From Hoeflea_A sp965216535 (GTDB lineage: Bacteria > Pseudomonadota > Alphaproteobacteria > Rhizobiales > Rhizobiaceae): 64,000 nt of DNA. Each line of letters opens with the position of its first letter. Positions within the stretch are counted from its first letter, which is position 1. Positions 33,856 through 42,593 of the stretch are shown piece by piece. The stretch lies in assembly GCA_965216535.1 (NCBI GenBank), contig OZ244175.1, positions 5,332,001-5,396,000 of the forward strand, given 5' to 3'. Below the pieces are notes generated by a model that saw only the letters and a list, made by a program, of their open reading frames with translations, was not told where the DNA came from and did no database searches. The translations under genes and the position numbers were made by a program.

Positions 33856-34296
33856 ATGCTCGGCATGAGCGACACGACCCTGGAAGTCTCGGCCAATGCC
33901 GGTCATCGTGATCTGAAAATCCTCGAGGAACGGCTTACGGCCTTCAACGAAGGCGATGTCGGACCATCGGACAAAACCGCCCTTGCAGTATTCGTCCGCG
34001 ATCCGTCCGGCAACCTGATCGGCGGTGTTTCCGGTTATACGGCCTGGGGTTGGCTTTACATCCAATGGCTGTGGGTCGACGAGCGGCGGCGCGGCAAAAG
34101 AATGGCCGGCCGGATGCTGGATGCTGCCGAGGCCGAAGCCGCCAGCCGTGGTTGCCACGGCGCGCTTATCGACACGTTCAGCCCGGCTGCCGCCAGAGCC
34201 TATGAACGGCAAGGATACAAACCATTTGGCATCCTGCCTGACTTTCCGATTGGCCGCAGCCGCATATATTTGCAGAAATCGTTGCAGCAGTCCTAG
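33856..34296 (+). CDS. GNAT family N-acetyltransferase
   Basis: A 146-residue GNAT protein. WLWVDERRRGKRMAGRMLDA is the acetyl-CoA pyrophosphate-binding loop (R-x2-G-K-x-[AM]), and SPAAARAYERQGYKPFGIL is the C-terminal motif B. It lies inside the murein-recycling locus, divergent from the RpiR regulator and probably under its control, which hints at acetylation of an amino sugar or peptide. The substrate is unknown. An in-frame ATG at 33865 is an alternative start. Confidence 0.82.
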   Translation: MLGMSDTTLEVSANAGHRDLKILEERLTAFNEGDVGPSDKTALAVFVRDPSGNLIGGVSGYTAWGWLYIQWLWVDERRRGKRMAGRMLDAAEAEAASRGCHGALIDTFSPAAARAYERQGYKPFGILPDFPIGRSRIYLQKSLQQS

Positions 34297-34308
34297 TCCG
34301 ACCATCAA

Positions 34309-35427
34309 TCAAGCGCCAGCAAGTTGCCCGCCGCGCAATGGCTCCGGCACGCCGGTGGTGCTCGGAAAGCTGATCGGCAGATCGCGCAGTACGCGAACGG
34401 CCAGGAAAGCAAAGCATTGTGCCTCAATGGCATCGCCACTCCATCCCACATCTTCGGCTGGGATCACCTCCACGCCGGCGCGCGGCTCCAGCATGGCCAA
34501 AATCGTCGGATTGTGGCGACCGCCGCCACTGACGATGACACGTTTTGGCCGCCTGGGAAGCAGGTCCAGCGCTTTGCCGACGGCGGACGCTGTGAAGGCT
34601 GCAAGCAGTGCGGCACCGTCCTCGGTGTCCAAGCCGTCAGCCATAGATGCCCCGAAGTCGAAACGGTCGAGCGATTTCGGATAGGGCGCAGCGAGATAGG
34701 GATGTTCCAGCAACTTCGATAGACGTTGCTCGTTTACCGTACCAGCGCCTGACAGCTTTCCCTCATTGTCCATCTCGCCCAGCCCGCGTGCCTTGACGTA
34801 ATCGTTGAGGGGAGCGTTGGCTGGTCCAGTGTCGAAGGCGATCACCTGTTCGCCGCCGTCCCACCAGGTGATGTTGGCAACGCCGCCCAGATTGAGAACA
34901 GCCGTCTCACCCTGCGCACCGATCTTGCGCAACAACGCCGCATGGTAGGCACCGGCGAGCGGAGCGCCCTGCCCTCCGGCACGCATGTCAGCGCTTCGGA
35001 AATCAAAGGCGACGGGTGTTCCAAGGATCGAATGCATCAATCCGCCATCACCGAGCTGCCGGGTTTCGCCTATGCGACCGTCCGCGGGCGCGCGATGCAG
35101 AACCGTCTGGCCGTGAAAACCAACGACACCGATATCGGCCATGGTCAGCCCGTACCCCTCGACCAGGTCCTTTACGGCAGCCGATTGCGCGCGGGTCAGC
35201 ACCTCCTCGGCTTCCCGGAAGATGGCTGGTTCGGGGCCGGAAAAATTCCACTCACGTGCGGCTTCGACAGTGCGTTCAAGCAGCGTGCGCGTGGACTGGG
35301 GATATGGCGCCAGAGTGTAGGTTCCATAATCGTCGACCGTCTCGCCGTCGGTCTTGATCAACGCGACGTCGATATTGCCGTCAAGCACGGTTCCGGTCAT
35401 CAGGCCAACGGCCCAGATTGGCTGCAT
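34309..35427 (-). CDS. anmK: anhydro-N-acetylmuramic acid kinase
   Basis: A 372-residue AnmK. Family motifs are clear: GLMTGTVLDG at the N-terminus, VGFHGQTVLHRAP, FDFRSADMRAGGQGAPL, FDTGPANAPLNDYV and VSGGGRHNPTILAML. It opens the 1,6-anhydro ring of anhMurNAc and phosphorylates it to MurNAc-6-phosphate, the substrate of MurQ encoded upstream in the same direction. It follows the peptide importer genes after 17 bp and so is probably the last gene of that operon. Confidence 0.95.
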   Translation of the reverse strand: MQPIWAVGLMTGTVLDGNIDVALIKTDGETVDDYGTYTLAPYPQSTRTLLERTVEAAREWNFSGPEPAIFREAEEVLTRAQSAAVKDLVEGYGLTMADIGVVGFHGQTVLHRAPADGRIGETRQLGDGGLMHSILGTPVAFDFRSADMRAGGQGAPLAGAYHAALLRKIGAQGETAVLNLGGVANITWWDGGEQVIAFDTGPANAPLNDYVKARGLGEMDNEGKLSGAGTVNEQRLSKLLEHPYLAAPYPKSLDRFDFGASMADGLDTEDGAALLAAFTASAVGKALDLLPRRPKRVIVSGGGRHNPTILAMLEPRAGVEVIPAEDVGWSGDAIEAQCFAFLAVRVLRDLPISFPSTTGVPEPLRGGQLAGA

Positions 35428-35444
35428 GTTCGTTCTCCAGCGGT

Positions 35445-37199
35445 TCAGATGTCTTGGGTAGTCTCTGTGCGTGCGCGGTGATCGGCGCCATAGTCCTGCC
35501 AGTGGGCGGGCGGCGGTTCATAGCCGGGCGGGCGCACCAGCGACGAGACCTGTCTCGTATCCAGTTCGAAGCGTTCGCGGCGTCGGTCGACGCTCGGAAC
35601 CGCCTCGATCAGTTTTTGGGTGTAGGAATGCTTGGGCGAAGACAGCACCGAGGCCGCATCGCCGATTTCGACAATCTGGCCGGCGTAGACCACGGCAATC
35701 CGGTGGGCGATGCGCTCCACCACCGCCATGTCATGTGAGATGAACAGATAGGCCAGGCTGTATTCGTGTTGCAGGTCGATCAGCAGGTCCAGCACCCTCG
35801 CCTGCACCGAGACATCGAGCGCCGACACCGCCTCATCGAGAACGACGATCGACGGATTGAGCATCAGCGACCTGGCAATGCACAGCCGTTGCCGCTGACC
35901 GCCGGAAAACTCATGCGGATACCGTTTCAGGCTGTCCTCCGGCAGGCCGACCCGCGCCAGCAACCGAACCATCCGTTCGCGCATGTCAGCGCTGACGCGA
36001 CCATCACTGGCGATCACCGGCTCGGCCAAAAGGCTCTCCACGGTAAGACGGGGATTAAGCGACGCGTAGGGGTTTTGAAAAACCATCTGAACCGGCCGTA
36101 CCATTCGGCCACCGGTCTCGCCCAAACGGTCGATGGTAAAACTGCCTCGTGTCGCGGGTTCGAGGCCAAGCACCGCCCGTGCAGTGGTTGATTTCCCCGA
36201 CCCGCTTTCACCGACAATGGCCAATGTCTCTCCCGGCACCAGGTCGAAATCTACGCCATCCACGGCATGCACGGCCCCGCCGCCGCGGCCGAACAATCCG
36301 CTTCGGATCGGAAAGCGGACGACCAGGTCATCAACGGTCAGCACCGGCGCCGTGGCGGCGCCGCGCTTGCCGTCCTCACGCACCGACCGCCCCCCGGTAA
36401 AATGCGGCACTGCATGCAGCAGATGCTGGGTATAGGCGTGTTGCGGGCGATCGAGAATGTCGTTGACGTCGCCTTGTTCCACCGCCTCACCGTTCTGCAT
36501 CACCATGATCCGGTCCGCGATGCCGGCTACGAGGCCTATGTCATGGGTTATGAAAATCATCGCCATGCCGGTTTCGCGCTTGAGTTCGGCGAGCAGCGCC
36601 ATGATCTGCGCCTGAACCGTGACATCAAGTGCCGTCGTCGGTTCATCCGCGATCAGAAGGCGCGGATTGCAGGCGAGCGCCGTGGCGATCATCACTCGCT
36701 GCAACATCCCACCCGAGAGTTGATTGGGATAGTATTTGAGCCGCCGCGCCGCATCCGGAATGCGAACGCGGTCAAGCGCCTCACGCGCGGCGGCCGCCGC
36801 TTGTCGACCGGTCAGTCCACGATGCAGGCGAAACGATTCCTCGATCTGGCTGCCGATCGTCAGCACCGGATTGAGAGAGGTCATCGGCTCCTGGAAAATC
36901 ATGCTGATTTCGGCGCCACGGATTCGCGTCATCTGTGTTTCCGACGCCGACGTGAGCTCGATCTCATCTCCGTCTGCGTGTTTCCATATGGCCGAACCTG
37001 CGGTGATGCGCCCGCCTCCAAAGTCGATCAGGCGATTGATTGACAGCGCCGTGACCGACTTGCCGGATCCGCTCTCGCCGACAACGGCCAGCGTCTGGCC
37101 CGCCGCGACATTGAAACTGACACCGCGCACCACCTCATTGGCCTCTGGCTTGGGTCCGAAACCGACGCGAAGGCCGTCAACGCTCAGCAAGTCGCTCAT
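35445..37199 (-). CDS. Dpp/Opp-type ABC transporter, fused double ATPase
   Basis: A 584-residue fusion of the DppD and DppF ATPases. The first half has Walker A VVGESGSGKSVTALSI and LSGGMLQRVMIATAL; the second has VGESGSGKSTTARAVLG and FSGGQRQRLCIARSL with Walker B IVVLDEAVSALD. Each half ends with the peptide-importer C-terminal extension. It energises uptake through the two upstream permeases. Here the cargo is probably murein peptides or muropeptides, given AnmK and MurQ in the same run. Confidence 0.92.
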   Translation of the reverse strand: MSDLLSVDGLRVGFGPKPEANEVVRGVSFNVAAGQTLAVVGESGSGKSVTALSINRLIDFGGGRITAGSAIWKHADGDEIELTSASETQMTRIRGAEISMIFQEPMTSLNPVLTIGSQIEESFRLHRGLTGRQAAAAAREALDRVRIPDAARRLKYYPNQLSGGMLQRVMIATALACNPRLLIADEPTTALDVTVQAQIMALLAELKRETGMAMIFITHDIGLVAGIADRIMVMQNGEAVEQGDVNDILDRPQHAYTQHLLHAVPHFTGGRSVREDGKRGAATAPVLTVDDLVVRFPIRSGLFGRGGGAVHAVDGVDFDLVPGETLAIVGESGSGKSTTARAVLGLEPATRGSFTIDRLGETGGRMVRPVQMVFQNPYASLNPRLTVESLLAEPVIASDGRVSADMRERMVRLLARVGLPEDSLKRYPHEFSGGQRQRLCIARSLMLNPSIVVLDEAVSALDVSVQARVLDLLIDLQHEYSLAYLFISHDMAVVERIAHRIAVVYAGQIVEIGDAASVLSSPKHSYTQKLIEAVPSVDRRRERFELDTRQVSSLVRPPGYEPPPAHWQDYGADHRARTETTQDI

Positions 37200-38038
37200 G
37201 CCATGGCCCTTCGCGTTTTCGGGTCGAGAATATCGCGCAGCGCATCGCCCAGGAGGTTGAACCCGAGGATGCTCAACATGATGGCCAGTCCGGGAAAGAC
37301 CATCAGCCAGGGCGCCGTTTCCATCAGATTGCGGCTGTCGCTCAGCATCAGTCCGAGCGATGGATCGGGCGGCTGCGTGCCAAGGCCGAGAAAGCTCAGA
37401 GCTGCTTCGGTCAACAGCGCCCAGGCTAGGGCCAGGGTGACCTGGACCGTCAGCGGCGCCACCAGATTGAGCAGCAGATGCCGGGAAAGAATATAACTCT
37501 GGCTGCTGCCGAAGGTGCGCGCCGCGTCGACGAATTCGCGTTCCTTCAGCGACAGCGCCGGACCGCGCACGACGCGGGTGAAGATCGGCGTATAGACGAT
37601 GGCGATGGCGACTATGCTGGTCATCGGCCCCGGCCCGGCGACGGCGACGATCAGCAGCGCCAGAAGGATCGCCGGGAATGCCAGCAGCACGTCCATGATC
37701 CGCATGACCAGCCCATCCCAGCGGCGCCCCAACCAGGCCGCGGCGAGACCGAGCACGGTACCGGCAATGGTCGCCAGTGCGACCGATGAAAACGCAACGA
37801 CGAATGATTGGCCGATGCCCAGCATGAGCCGGCTGGCGACGTCACGGCCGAACAGGTCGGTGCCCATCCAGTAGGTGCCGTTCGGGCCGATCAACCGGTC
37901 CAGGCGGTACTGTTTCAGCGGATCATGCGGCGTCAGGCCAATGGCACCGAGGATGGCAATGATGAGGAAGACCAGGATGATCCACCCGCCGATACGGCCA
38001 CTTGGATGCCGGAAGACACTGGCAACGAAGGACATCAC
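37196..38038 (-). CDS. DppC-like peptide ABC transporter permease
   Basis: A 280-residue permease of the OppC/DppC type, with the WMGTDLFGRDVASRLMLG N-terminal hallmark and an EAA loop at AARTFGSSQSYILSRHLLLN. It overlaps both neighbouring genes by 4 bp. Confidence 0.92.
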   Translation of the reverse strand: MMSFVASVFRHPSGRIGGWIILVFLIIAILGAIGLTPHDPLKQYRLDRLIGPNGTYWMGTDLFGRDVASRLMLGIGQSFVVAFSSVALATIAGTVLGLAAAWLGRRWDGLVMRIMDVLLAFPAILLALLIVAVAGPGPMTSIVAIAIVYTPIFTRVVRGPALSLKEREFVDAARTFGSSQSYILSRHLLLNLVAPLTVQVTLALAWALLTEAALSFLGLGTQPPDPSLGLMLSDSRNLMETAPWLMVFPGLAIMLSILGFNLLGDALRDILDPKTRRAMA

Positions 38039-38994
38039 CGCTCTCCCAGACGAATGCGCGGATCAAGCGCCGCGTAGGCCAGATCGACCAGCAGATTGAC
38101 GATCATGAAATTGAGGGCGATGAACAGCACGCTGCCCTGAACCAACGCGTAGTCACGCTGCTGGATGGCGTCGAGAACCAGCCTACCGAGACCCGGCAGC
38201 GCAAAGATCTGCTCAACGATCACGGCGCCACCGAGCAGGTAGCCGAATTCGATGCCGCTGAGCGTGACCACCGGGATCAGGGCATTGGGCAGTGCGTGGC
38301 GCCAGATGACACTGCGGGACGACGCGCCCTTGCTGCGGGCCGTGCGCACGTAGTCGTCGCTCAAAACGTCGAGCATGGCGGAGCGCGAGATGCGAGTCAC
38401 CGCAGCGGCGAAGGCGAAGCCGAGCGTGATGGCAGGCAAAATAAGCTGGCCGAGATTGGCCAGCGGGTCGGTCCACAGGGACGAATAGCTGCCCATGACC
38501 GGCAGCACGCCAAAGCCGGCGGACAGAACATAGATGAAGACCAGCCCGAGCACGAAATTCGGGGTCGACTGGCCGATCATCGCGGCGACTCGAACGCCGA
38601 GATCCGACAGCCGCTCATTGTGCGTGGCGGCAAACACACCAGCCGGAATGCCGATCAACAGGGCAATCAGCATCGACAACAACGCCAGTTCCAGGGTCAA
38701 CGGAAAGCGTTCGAGAATGACTTCGAGCACCGGCCGTCCATAGGTCACGGAGATGCCGAGGTCTCCCTGCAGCAGGTCGCTGAGCCAGCGCCAGTATTGA
38801 ATGTACCAGGGTTGATCGATGCCGAAGTAAGCCGCCAGGGCGGCGCGCTGCTGCGGCGTGAGCAGGCCGGCTTCGGTTCCGAGCATCGCGGTGATGGAAT
38901 CACCTGGAACGAGGCGGATTGCCACGAAGACGATGATAGAGACACCCAGAAGGACCAGCGGGAACGAAACCAGGCGTTTCGTCAGGTAGTGCAT
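38035..38994 (-). CDS. DppB-like peptide ABC transporter permease
   Basis: A 319-residue permease of the OppB/DppB type: the first helix is followed by the large periplasmic loop (VPGDSITAMLGTEAGLLTPQ) and the EAA loop reads TARSKGASSRSVIWRHALPN. It forms the channel together with the DppC-like protein encoded next. Confidence 0.92.
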   Translation of the reverse strand: MHYLTKRLVSFPLVLLGVSIIVFVAIRLVPGDSITAMLGTEAGLLTPQQRAALAAYFGIDQPWYIQYWRWLSDLLQGDLGISVTYGRPVLEVILERFPLTLELALLSMLIALLIGIPAGVFAATHNERLSDLGVRVAAMIGQSTPNFVLGLVFIYVLSAGFGVLPVMGSYSSLWTDPLANLGQLILPAITLGFAFAAAVTRISRSAMLDVLSDDYVRTARSKGASSRSVIWRHALPNALIPVVTLSGIEFGYLLGGAVIVEQIFALPGLGRLVLDAIQQRDYALVQGSVLFIALNFMIVNLLVDLAYAALDPRIRLGER

Positions 38995-39086
38995 GCGGAG
39001 GCCCTTCTGGACAAACGGGGAGCGTCAGGTGAGGTCAAATTGCATTTGACCCCACCTCGTTCAAAGCCGCAATGGCTGCTTTCAGG

Positions 39087-40607
39087 CTACTTGACGGTGA
39101 CGTTGGACAGGCTGAACAGCGACCCGGTCGGGGATGGCTGGAAGCCTTCGACATTCTTCTGCTGAGCCGTGTAACCATAGGAATTGTACAGCCAGATCCA
39201 CGGCGACACTTCGGTGATGTGCTTCTCGAAGTCGCTGAACACTGCCTTGCGCGCATCCGGATCGGTTTCCGCACGGCCCTTCTGCATCAACTCGTCAAGG
39301 GTGTCGTCAATGTAGTTGGAGACCTTTTGCAGGTTACCGGCCTTCGTCCAGTAGCGGTTGTACATGGTGAACGGGTCGGCGCGGCCACCGTTCAGCGCCA
39401 CGGCCATGTCGAAATCGGCGTTGAGCCAGGCGTCGATATAGACGTTGAGCTCCATCATCTTGATGTCGAGATCGATGCCGATCTCGGCAAGTTGCGCCTG
39501 GATGACCTGGGCTTCCGAAGCCGCGGTTGGCGGCTCACCCGTCGCGGCAATGACGGTTGCCGAAAAGCCATCCGGATAACCGGCATCGGCCAGCAGTTTC
39601 TTCGCCTTCTCGACGTCACGGCTGTAGCAGAACAGCTCGCTGGTGTCGGTCGAATAGGCCGGGATGGTCAGCGGCCCGGTCACCCTGCCCTCACCCAGCG
39701 AGGCGGTGTCGAGCACCTCCTGCCGGTCAATCGCGCAGGAAATGGCCTGGCGCACGCCGAGTTCGGTCAGCGGCTCCCGCGAAGGATTGAGCTGCAGCAC
39801 GTGATAGGACAGGACCGGACGGCGGTTGAGCTGCAGATTCTCTTCGCGCGGCACCAGGGTGGCGACCAGCGGATCGTTCAACAGTGCGAAGTCGACCTGC
39901 CCCGTGCGCAGCGCGGCCAGAATTGCCGTTTCGTCCGGTAGCACGCTGATGTCAATGCCATCGACGCCCGGCTTGCCGCCTGCCCAGTCGGCATTGGCGC
40001 TGAGGCTCGCCTTGGAGTTGGGATCCCAGTTGTCCAGTTTGAACGGACCCGATCCGACGGTTTTCGTTCCGATGGTGCCGGCGGCGATCTCGCTCGCCGG
40101 AACGACAGCCGCATTGACGTCGGTCATGGCGGTGAGCATCGGGGTGTCAGGCTGCTTCAACTTGAAGACCACCGTCTTGTCGTCAGGCGTATCGATGCTG
40201 TCGATGGAGAGGAAGTTGGCCCGCGCGACCGCGCCGGTGTCTTCATTCAGGATGCGCTCGAAGGACGCCTTCACGTCAGCCGCCGTGACCGCCGCACCGT
40301 TCTGGAACTTGGCGTTGGGATCGATCTTGAAGGTCAATTGCAAGCCGTCGGGCGAGAATTCCCACGCCTCGGCAACAGCCGGCACGATCTGCAGGTCAGC
40401 ATCAAGCCGCACCAGGGGCTCGTAGACAAGTTCAAGCAGCCGCAGGGAGGGAAATGCCGTCTGCTTGTGCGGATCCAGCCCGGTGGCGTCCTGCGCCCAG
40501 GCAAACTTGAGATTGGCAGCCTCCGACGGCGTCGCAAACGCCGTCATACCGAGCATCGCCACCGCGGCCACGCCCGTCAGAATCTTGCCTGTTATTTGCA
40601 TTGTCAT
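39087..40607 (-). CDS. DppA-like peptide/muropeptide-binding protein
   Basis: A 506-residue SBP_bac_5 protein. A Sec signal (MTMQITGKILTGVAAVAMLG, cut near residue 30) precedes LKFAWAQDATGLDPHKQTAF; AEAWEFSPDGLQLTFKI and GSGPFKLDNW are family blocks. The start at 40607 follows GGGAG; the longer reading into the murQ end is not supported. It delivers peptides to the Dpp-like permeases. Muropeptides are the likely cargo from the operon context. Confidence 0.9.
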   Translation of the reverse strand: MTMQITGKILTGVAAVAMLGMTAFATPSEAANLKFAWAQDATGLDPHKQTAFPSLRLLELVYEPLVRLDADLQIVPAVAEAWEFSPDGLQLTFKIDPNAKFQNGAAVTAADVKASFERILNEDTGAVARANFLSIDSIDTPDDKTVVFKLKQPDTPMLTAMTDVNAAVVPASEIAAGTIGTKTVGSGPFKLDNWDPNSKASLSANADWAGGKPGVDGIDISVLPDETAILAALRTGQVDFALLNDPLVATLVPREENLQLNRRPVLSYHVLQLNPSREPLTELGVRQAISCAIDRQEVLDTASLGEGRVTGPLTIPAYSTDTSELFCYSRDVEKAKKLLADAGYPDGFSATVIAATGEPPTAASEAQVIQAQLAEIGIDLDIKMMELNVYIDAWLNADFDMAVALNGGRADPFTMYNRYWTKAGNLQKVSNYIDDTLDELMQKGRAETDPDARKAVFSDFEKHITEVSPWIWLYNSYGYTAQQKNVEGFQPSPTGSLFSLSNVTVK

Positions 40608-40647
40608 CGTGTCTACTCCCTGTTTTGGTTCGTTTGTGGTGCCTGCA

Positions 40648-41571
40648 CTATGCAAGTCTTTCACCTATTGCCTTGCGAAGAAATCCGTCGGCCTTCAGCA
40701 GCGAGGCCCGCGCTTCATCGACCTGCATTCCGGTCATCGTAACGAGGATCGCCAGTTTGACGTCATCGCCGGTTTTGTCGAGAGCATCGCGTGCTTCTTC
40801 AGCTGTACATCCCGTTGCCTGCATGACGATCCTGGCCGCCCTGGCGAACAGTTTGCGGTTGCTCGGATTCACGTCAACCATCAGGTTCTGATAGCTCTTG
40901 CCGATGCGGATCATGCTCGCCGTCGTCAGCATGTTCAACACAAGCTTCTGCGCAGTGCCTGATTTCAGCCGCGTCGATCCCGTTAACACTTCGGGTCCGA
41001 CAACTGGCGAAATCGCGATGTCCGCAATTCCGGCAATGACCGAGGTGGTGTTGCACGACAGGGCGACCGTCGTTGCCCCCACCTGATTGGCATATCTCAG
41101 ACCACCGATGACATAAGGTGTCCGGCCGCTGACCGCGATGCCGACAACCACGTCGTCGGCGGTCAGACCGATGTCACGGAGATCCTGCGCGCCGACCTGC
41201 GCATCGTCTTCCGCACCCTCCATCGCCCGCATCAACGCGTCGGTCCCACCGGCAATCAGACCGATAACCATGTCGTCGGAAACGCCGAAGGTAGGCGGGC
41301 ATTCGGAGGCATCCAGGACACCGAGGCGGCCACTGGTTCCGGCACCCATGTAGATCAGTCGCGCGCCCCTGCGAAACGCCTCGACTATCCGGTCGACGGC
41401 CATTGTTATTTCGGGAATGACCCGTTCCACGGCGATGGGAACGCTTTTGTCTTCCTGATTGATCTTGCGCAGGATGTCGATTGTCGGCAGCAGATCGATG
41501 CCCATCGTATCGGGGTTGCGGCCCTCCGACACGAGCCGCTCAAGCTCCGTTATCAATCCCTGTTCCGTCAT
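40648..41571 (-). CDS. murQ: N-acetylmuramic acid 6-phosphate etherase
   Basis: A 307-residue MurQ. The SIS-fold signature MGAGTSGRLGVLDASECPPT carries the catalytic Glu90, and Glu121 (in EGAEDDAQ) corresponds to the second acidic residue, with the same 31-residue spacing as in E. coli. It cleaves the lactyl ether of MurNAc-6-phosphate to GlcNAc-6-phosphate and D-lactate. It leads the recycling operon that continues through the Dpp-like importer to AnmK. Two RpiR-type boxes and a good promoter lie upstream. Confidence 0.95.
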   Translation of the reverse strand: MTEQGLITELERLVSEGRNPDTMGIDLLPTIDILRKINQEDKSVPIAVERVIPEITMAVDRIVEAFRRGARLIYMGAGTSGRLGVLDASECPPTFGVSDDMVIGLIAGGTDALMRAMEGAEDDAQVGAQDLRDIGLTADDVVVGIAVSGRTPYVIGGLRYANQVGATTVALSCNTTSVIAGIADIAISPVVGPEVLTGSTRLKSGTAQKLVLNMLTTASMIRIGKSYQNLMVDVNPSNRKLFARAARIVMQATGCTAEEARDALDKTGDDVKLAILVTMTGMQVDEARASLLKADGFLRKAIGERLA

Positions 41572-41628
41572 TGCCCGCCTTTATGGTCCGGCCGTTCTTG
41601 AGCCGCTTCATCGGCGGCCTTCGTTAAC

Positions 41629-41657
41629 GTTTTAGAATTTTATATTCTCACTGTCAA
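41629..41657 (-). promoter_or_regulatory. promoter of the murQ operon
   Basis: Minus-strand -35 TTGACA (41657-41652) and -10 TAAAAC (41634-41629) are 17 bp apart. Box B1 occupies the spacer, so a bound RpiR protein would block it. Confidence 0.6.
41635..41647. promoter_or_regulatory. RpiR/MurR-type box B1
   Basis: GAATTTTATATTC: outer arms GAAT/ATTC around an AT-only core, lying exactly between -35 and -10 of murQ. Confidence 0.6.
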
Positions 41658-41667
41658 ATATGAATTG

Positions 41668-41680
41668 GAATATTATATTC
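41668..41680. promoter_or_regulatory. RpiR/MurR-type box B2
   Basis: GAATATTATATTC begins 33 bp from box B1 (about three helical turns) and lies upstream of the -35. Cooperative binding to paired boxes is known for MurR in E. coli. Confidence 0.6.
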
Positions 41681-41717
41681 GACTCTGCGCGTCGATTATT
41701 CCTTTGAGAATTCCCAC

Positions 41718-42593
41718 TCAGCGCTGCGAAAGCGATCGTTTGGCGAGAATGATTGCACCCGAGACGGCGTCCCCGTCCGCCGGTTTGAGGCGTCGTCGAA
41801 CGTCCGGCGCCAGCCACGGTTCAAGCGATGTGGACAGCCCACCGAGCAGCGTCACCCGGGGTGCGCCCTTCTCAACCAGCACCCGGACAATCGTATCGAT
41901 CTGCTCCGCGGCCCCCTGGACGATGCGGCGCCCGGCCGGGTCGCCCTGGTCGGCGTGGCGAAGCACCATCGGCGCGAAAGCCGCGTAATCGGTCGCCGTG
42001 GAGCGGTCCATCCAGGCAATCGCTTCGGCCGGATCACCTCCGAAACGTTGGACGACTTCGGCGAGCAAGGGCGTCTGTTCGTGCCGACCGTCATGGGCGC
42101 GTAACGCCAGCCGAACCGCGTTCAAACCGAGATCGGCACCGCTGCCTTCATCGGAAATCGGAAAACCGTATCCGCCGACGCGCAATCCCCGCCCGTCGAC
42201 AAAGCCGAGACCAACGGACCCCGTTCCGCTAATGACGATGGCGCCATCGCGCCCACCATGAGCGCCCAGGCAAGCCGTCTCGCCGTCGGTGGCGAAACCA
42301 ATACTGGCAAAGGGATGTTCGATGACCTGGAACGCCTGCATGACGCCTTTGCGGCCAATGCCCGCAAGACCAACGCCGGCGACCATTGAAGACAATTCGG
42401 ATTCGCTCAGGCCTGCGTCATCGATTGCGGCTTCGAAGGCCTTGGATATCGAGTCCCAGGCCTTTTCGACCCCAAGACGCGCGGCAGCCGGACCGGACAG
42501 CCCCTGCCCGAGCACGTTCCCATCTGCATCTTCGACACGGGCACGGCAGCCCGTCCCGCCACCGTCGACACCGAGAAAATGCTGAGTGCCCAT
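41718..42593 (-). CDS. BadF/BadG-type ATPase, probable amino-sugar kinase
   Basis: A 291-residue protein of the BadF/BadG/BcrA/D ATPase family, which includes GlcNAc kinase and MurNAc kinases. The ASKHA phosphate-1 loop is LGVDGGGTGCRARV, phosphate-2 is VISGTGSVGLGF, and the adenosine loop is LLGGLSTSLE. In a recycling locus it most likely phosphorylates GlcNAc (or MurNAc) released from muropeptides. It overlaps the end of the MurA gene by one base. Confidence 0.82.
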   Translation of the reverse strand: MGTQHFLGVDGGGTGCRARVEDADGNVLGQGLSGPAAARLGVEKAWDSISKAFEAAIDDAGLSESELSSMVAGVGLAGIGRKGVMQAFQVIEHPFASIGFATDGETACLGAHGGRDGAIVISGTGSVGLGFVDGRGLRVGGYGFPISDEGSGADLGLNAVRLALRAHDGRHEQTPLLAEVVQRFGGDPAEAIAWMDRSTATDYAAFAPMVLRHADQGDPAGRRIVQGAAEQIDTIVRVLVEKGAPRVTLLGGLSTSLEPWLAPDVRRRLKPADGDAVSGAIILAKRSLSQR

